DNA from: an uncultured delta proteobacterium
GTDB lineage: Bacteria; Desulfobacterota; Desulfobulbia; Desulfobulbales; Desulfocapsaceae
Direction of reading: 5' to 3'
NCBI GenBank assembly: GCA_903875445.1
Contig: CAIQWD010000090.1
Span: forward strand, 31,616 to 95,615
DNA: 64,000 nucleotides
Below the pieces are notes generated by a model, which worked only from the letters and a program-made list of their open reading frames with translations, was not told the DNA's origin and searched no databases. Shown here in pieces: positions 61,002 to 64,000 of the stretch. The stretch's first letter is position 1. Every line of letters begins with the position of its first letter. Position numbers and translations under genes: made by a program.

Positions 61002-62570
61002 TTATTTTTTTAATTCATACACTAAATAATCGCTGTTTTCATATATGAGACTAGCCAATCCATGCTCTGACAATTCACGCATTTCTGCAATAGGTACTTG
61101 GTTGATATTTCTCTTTTCTTTTAAAGACAGACACAAATAATCCCCGCGGAAGATATCTTCAATACGGTCTATCGCAATTGACTTCCGATTGGTCAGAAGT
61201 CGCATAGCTCTGGGTTTTGGGAAAATCACTGTCTTTGTTGCATCAATATGATCTGCAATAAAAGTAAACATCCTTTGCGAAGTCTCAGAATAAGGTCCAT
61301 CCGATATTTTATTTGCGAAATATGTGTGAGATGCATCACGAGCACTGATTATAGCAAAACAAAGGATTATTACCAGGCCAGGGGTAAAGCAGATAACCTT
61401 TCGCAACCGTCTTTCACCCATTCCCATAGGCTCTTTCTTCTGAGACAGCCATTCCAGGCCCGAGAAAAGAAACGATACATAGAAGGGAAGAATAGGAAAC
61501 AGAAACCGGAGCCCTGAGGGTTCTGGCCAGCAGATATAAAGAATAATAGTCAACACCGAATATATGATTTCGGGGTATGCCGATCGGAACCTTACGATAA
61601 TGCCAACAATTACAAAAGGAATGCTTGCCATATAAACCAACTTTTCATGAGGAATACCCCAGAAAAATCTACTCAACAACAAACTGTAGTAGTTAAGGTG
61701 TTCTATGAGCATAGGCAACGATATGTGCTTCAACTGAGAAAGATAACTGCCGCCACCTTCCGGAAAAACCGAGGCAAATATCACCACCAAGGAGAAAAAT
61801 ACCAAATATGCAACTGAATGCTGCAGCAATGCTTTGATTGAGAATCTATGACCGGAGATCAGAAAGATTTGTGTATTCTCCCCCTGTTCTTTCTCCGGGA
61901 TTGATTGTTGTTTTGTGTAGCGCTCTCTCAAGACGGCAACTATCTGAGAAAAGCCGAGCGTGATGAGAAGAAGGATACCATTCGATCGAACAGAAAAAGC
62001 TATTGCAATTACTAACCCAATGAGTATTGAATCCCAAAATTTAGATATATGTTGACGTCCATCGATAATATTCGATTGAATCAGGACAATACTCAGCGTT
62101 GACAAAAACAAGAAGGGCAGGTCAGATAATATATTATTTGTATATTTCAACAAAACTGGGTTCAATGCAAAAAAACACACAAGACAAAGAAGGATAAAGG
62201 GAGGGTGGACTTTTCGGAATCCGTGCCAGAGAACTCCTAGGAAAAGTATAAATGATAGTGCTCCAACCATTTTGAAAGCGATTAAATTAAGACCAAAAAT
62301 CGAATAAAAAGGTGCAAGCAAGAGCGGGAAACCCCATGGATAAGCAATTGGCCCCAATATGTTAGAGGATTGTTCTATGGTGAAACGGTTGGATTCTATA
62401 AAATTATGAGGGGTGAAATCAACTATACTCTTTGCCTGCATAATATAGGAAGCAAAGTCATCACCCCAATTGTGGCCTTGCGTTAGGTTTGCAAATACCA
62501 AAATACCCGAACAGCCTAGAATTATTAGAAATAAAACGTAGGAGTTCTTTTGATTCATGATATCCAACAA
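61002..62570 (-). CDS. Second GT39-like membrane protein
   Basis: A 522-residue protein of about eleven membrane helices, with NWGDDFASYIMQAKSI in the first periplasmic loop (acidic pair), AYPWGFPLLLAPFYSIFG and WPEPSGLRFLFPILPFYVSF. It is related in layout to the 59386 gene but not closely similar. Start may be TTG 62570 or the ATG at 62558; the former directly abuts the next gene. Probably transfers or polymerises sugars in the envelope. Confidence 0.7.
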   Translation of the reverse strand: MLDIMNQKNSYVLFLIILGCSGILVFANLTQGHNWGDDFASYIMQAKSIVDFTPHNFIESNRFTIEQSSNILGPIAYPWGFPLLLAPFYSIFGLNLIAFKMVGALSFILFLGVLWHGFRKVHPPFILLCLVCFFALNPVLLKYTNNILSDLPFLFLSTLSIVLIQSNIIDGRQHISKFWDSILIGLVIAIAFSVRSNGILLLITLGFSQIVAVLRERYTKQQSIPEKEQGENTQIFLISGHRFSIKALLQHSVAYLVFFSLVVIFASVFPEGGGSYLSQLKHISLPMLIEHLNYYSLLLSRFFWGIPHEKLVYMASIPFVIVGIIVRFRSAYPEIIYSVLTIILYICWPEPSGLRFLFPILPFYVSFLFSGLEWLSQKKEPMGMGERRLRKVICFTPGLVIILCFAIISARDASHTYFANKISDGPYSETSQRMFTFIADHIDATKTVIFPKPRAMRLLTNRKSIAIDRIEDIFRGDYLCLSLKEKRNINQVPIAEMRELSEHGLASLIYENSDYLVYELKK

Positions 62571-63581
62571 TCACTCTGAAGGTGAGGTGAGATGGGTGAG
62601 AGGTGGGGGATCCTTAAGCAGCCCAGTCTTGGCTCTATCAACGAAAGATATCCCTTTTCCCTTTATCTGATGGGCAGTTCGTTGTTTCGCCAAGACACCG
62701 ATTTTGTTTGAAGTTTTTAATTTTATGAAATATCTATTTGGGGTGATTTTTACCTTCAACCCAACCCAGAGATATCTGAGATACATGTGGATTTTTAACT
62801 GTGACTTTCCTTCGGATCGCGCCTTCCAAGAACTTGGAATTTCAATCACTTTAATGTTGAGACACAAGGGTTTAAGGATGCTTTCCAGCACGAAGGAGTG
62901 CCCCGTCTCTTCCCATTGAATTTCACGGATCAATTGTTTTGGGTAGATTCGATAACCAAAGGAAAAGTCGGTGATATTTTTCCCAAAAAGGAGCGCGAAT
63001 GCCTTTTGAAAAAAATAATTTAAAAAAGTCTTCAGAGCGGGATAACCTTCGAAAGAGTTCCTTTTTAGCCAGCGGGACGCCGAAATGATCTCGTCAGGAT
63101 GCCCTTTCGCCATCATAACGAGGTCACCGACAGTTCGTGGATCTGATTCGCCATCACTGAACATAACGATGACATGACTTCCAGTTGCAGAAATAAGGCC
63201 TTCCCTAAGTGCCCCCCCCAGAAAAGGAAGTACCTGCCAGATAATCCTTATTTTTCCGGTGTATCTTTTTCTTAATTCATTACATACAAAGAGACTTTCG
63301 GAGGTGGTTTTGTCACAGACAACAATAATAACTTCCCGAATGCTCTCTTCGGTATATTCGAAAAGGATATCTACGGTCTGTTGTAATGATCTAACTTCGT
63401 TAATTACCGGTAAAACAACCGATGCCGATTCGAAACAACCTTTTTGTTGATCATAGCCATGATTAACAGCAACTTCCCCAACTGTTTCTACCTTCATTTG
63501 TAGCCCTTTAATAAACAATCGTCCTTGCTTCTCTTGCCTTTCTTCCTCTTTTTTCTGAAACTTTACATATTTCTTTATCAT
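62571..63581 (-). CDS. GT2 family glycosyltransferase
   Basis: A 336-residue glycosyltransferase: ASVVLPVINEVRSLQQTVDILFEY, EVIIVVCDKTTSESLFVC, MFSDGESDPRTVGDLVMMAKG (metal-binding acidic residues), DEIISASRW and a membrane-associated C-terminal region (KMHMYLRYLWVGLKVK). It resembles enzymes attaching the first sugar to a polyprenyl-phosphate carrier or a lipid. The gene starts a minus-strand run with the two membrane proteins. Composition is AT-rich, and the gene ends at an insertion-sequence remnant, so the run may be horizontally acquired. Confidence 0.8.
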   Translation of the reverse strand: MIKKYVKFQKKEEERQEKQGRLFIKGLQMKVETVGEVAVNHGYDQQKGCFESASVVLPVINEVRSLQQTVDILFEYTEESIREVIIVVCDKTTSESLFVCNELRKRYTGKIRIIWQVLPFLGGALREGLISATGSHVIVMFSDGESDPRTVGDLVMMAKGHPDEIISASRWLKRNSFEGYPALKTFLNYFFQKAFALLFGKNITDFSFGYRIYPKQLIREIQWEETGHSFVLESILKPLCLNIKVIEIPSSWKARSEGKSQLKIHMYLRYLWVGLKVKITPNRYFIKLKTSNKIGVLAKQRTAHQIKGKGISFVDRAKTGLLKDPPPLTHLTSPSE

Positions 63582-63601
63582 CTCTGCATCAAGTCCTACT
63601 A

Positions 63602-63730
63602 TAGTGGACCCCAGTTTTCAGACAGCAGTTTAAGCTGTGCGCAATCAAAAAGGAACGAGAAGCGATGAGCGAATCGAAGAAGAGGAAGTTCCATAGCCCA
63701 GAGTTCAAAGCGAAGGTTGGGCTGGAGGTA
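63602..63730 (+). mobile_element. Truncated IS3-family insertion end
   Basis: The sequence begins with TAGTGGACCCCAGTTTTC, like an IS3-type terminal repeat, followed by a short leader and the first codons of a transposase OrfA. No right end and no OrfB are in the window. Confidence 0.75.
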
Positions 63731-63787
63731 TATAGCCGATCCTACCGTAATAGAGACAATAAAGTATACCTACCGACAGAAGGATAA
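63665..63787 (+). pseudogene. Truncated IS3 transposase OrfA
   Basis: MSESKKRKFHSPEFKAKVGLE matches the conserved N-terminus of OrfA (the helix-turn-helix protein) in the IS3 family, then the frame runs into unrelated sequence and stops after 40 codons. The remaining about 80 codons and the whole of OrfB are missing. Confidence 0.75.
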
Positions 63788-64000
63788 AAGAGAGGAGAAG
63801 TTCGGGAAAAAATTTCTTGTATACGCCATTAGCCAATCTCATTCATCTTCATCATCACCATTATATTTCTCTTGAAATCCGGAACGCAAAATGGGATGGA
63901 TACTATCCTGTATTTGCTTTGTTAGCAATAGATATCCTACTGGCTTCGGCGCTAACAGGAATTGAGCCACTTTTGCTAATGAAAACTGAGCCAGTGAGTG
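63788..64000. repeat. Possible second insertion-sequence end
   Basis: GAGCCACTTTTGCTAATGAAAACTGAGCCAGTGAGTG at 63963-64000 contains two copies of TGAGCCA 28 bases apart, as seen at the ends of some IS21-like elements. No transposase gene is visible, and the stretch before it has no supported gene. Confidence 0.35.

Noticed and set aside
1-64000. tRNA, rRNA and CRISPR arrays
   Set aside because: I looked for CCA-ended cloverleaf sequence, rRNA core stretches and regularly spaced repeats and saw none; this was by eye, not by a covariance or repeat-finding program.

Overview
The window looks like a chromosomal segment of a strictly anaerobic, propionate-metabolising Desulfobacterota bacterium, most likely in or near the sulfate-reducing Desulfobulbales. 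The evidence is a methylmalonyl-CoA pathway that uses a transcarboxylase (12S, 5S and fused 1.3S biotin domains, with no biotin carboxylase or sodium-pump subunit visible), a PxxKW cysteine-rich small protein, an EtfA fused to a two-cluster ferredoxin domain, and mglA/mglB-like genes. No rRNA, tRNA or CRISPR array was seen. Taxonomy is inferred from gene content only.

Region 1 (0.7-25.9 kb) is short-chain acyl-CoA metabolism: an OFA-type MFS carrier, acetyl-CoA synthetase, a site-2-protease-like membrane protein without its catalytic residues, a CoA-transferase/GNAT fusion, propionyl-CoA synthetase, succinyl-CoA synthetase (sucCD), methylmalonyl-CoA transcarboxylase subunits with an ABM-fold protein and a 72-residue protein between them, a gamma carbonic anhydrase-like protein, and on the other strand epimerase, mutase and MeaB. 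A TetR regulator, an AcuC-like deacetylase, an AcuB-like CBS protein, malonyl-CoA decarboxylase and RNase D follow. Together they can activate propionate and acetate and interconvert propionyl-CoA and succinate. The GNAT fusion plus the deacetylase suggests reversible lysine acylation of the two synthetases. A repeated GTAACAAYGTT motif links the TetR gene start to the prpE promoter region.

Region 2 (26-42 kb) is envelope and lipid: yejBE-type peptide permeases, an mlaEFDC-type lipid transport operon with a cyclic-nucleotide-binding protein, then yceD-rpmF-plsX-fabH, an acyl-CoA dehydrogenase with etfB and etfA, fabG-acpP-fabF, rpiB, nrdR and ribD. The acyl-CoA dehydrogenase/ETF block sits inside a fatty-acid synthesis cluster in which no enoyl-ACP reductase is seen.

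Region 3 (42-52 kb) has a lone ParB-like protein, an IHF/HU protein, PilC, the PxxKW protein, a PLP homeostasis protein, TatD, and an operon of a roadblock protein, an MglA-like GTPase and a 1051-residue very acidic protein. That last protein has three copies of a previously unnamed (to me) domain and many short [IV]D-x-x-F motifs. It is the best candidate for an undescribed system.

Region 4 (52-58.3 kb) holds coaD, rsmD, psd, ilvN and ilvB on the minus strand and leuA on the plus strand. leuA is preceded by a leucine-rich leader peptide and a terminator/antiterminator pair, which is classical attenuation.

Region 5 (58.3-64 kb) is more AT-rich and accessory in character: two GT2 glycosyltransferases, two multi-spanning GT39-like membrane proteins, and a truncated IS3-type transposase end. 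Start codons were moved from the ORF track wherever a Shine-Dalgarno site, a neighbouring gene or family length indicated it.
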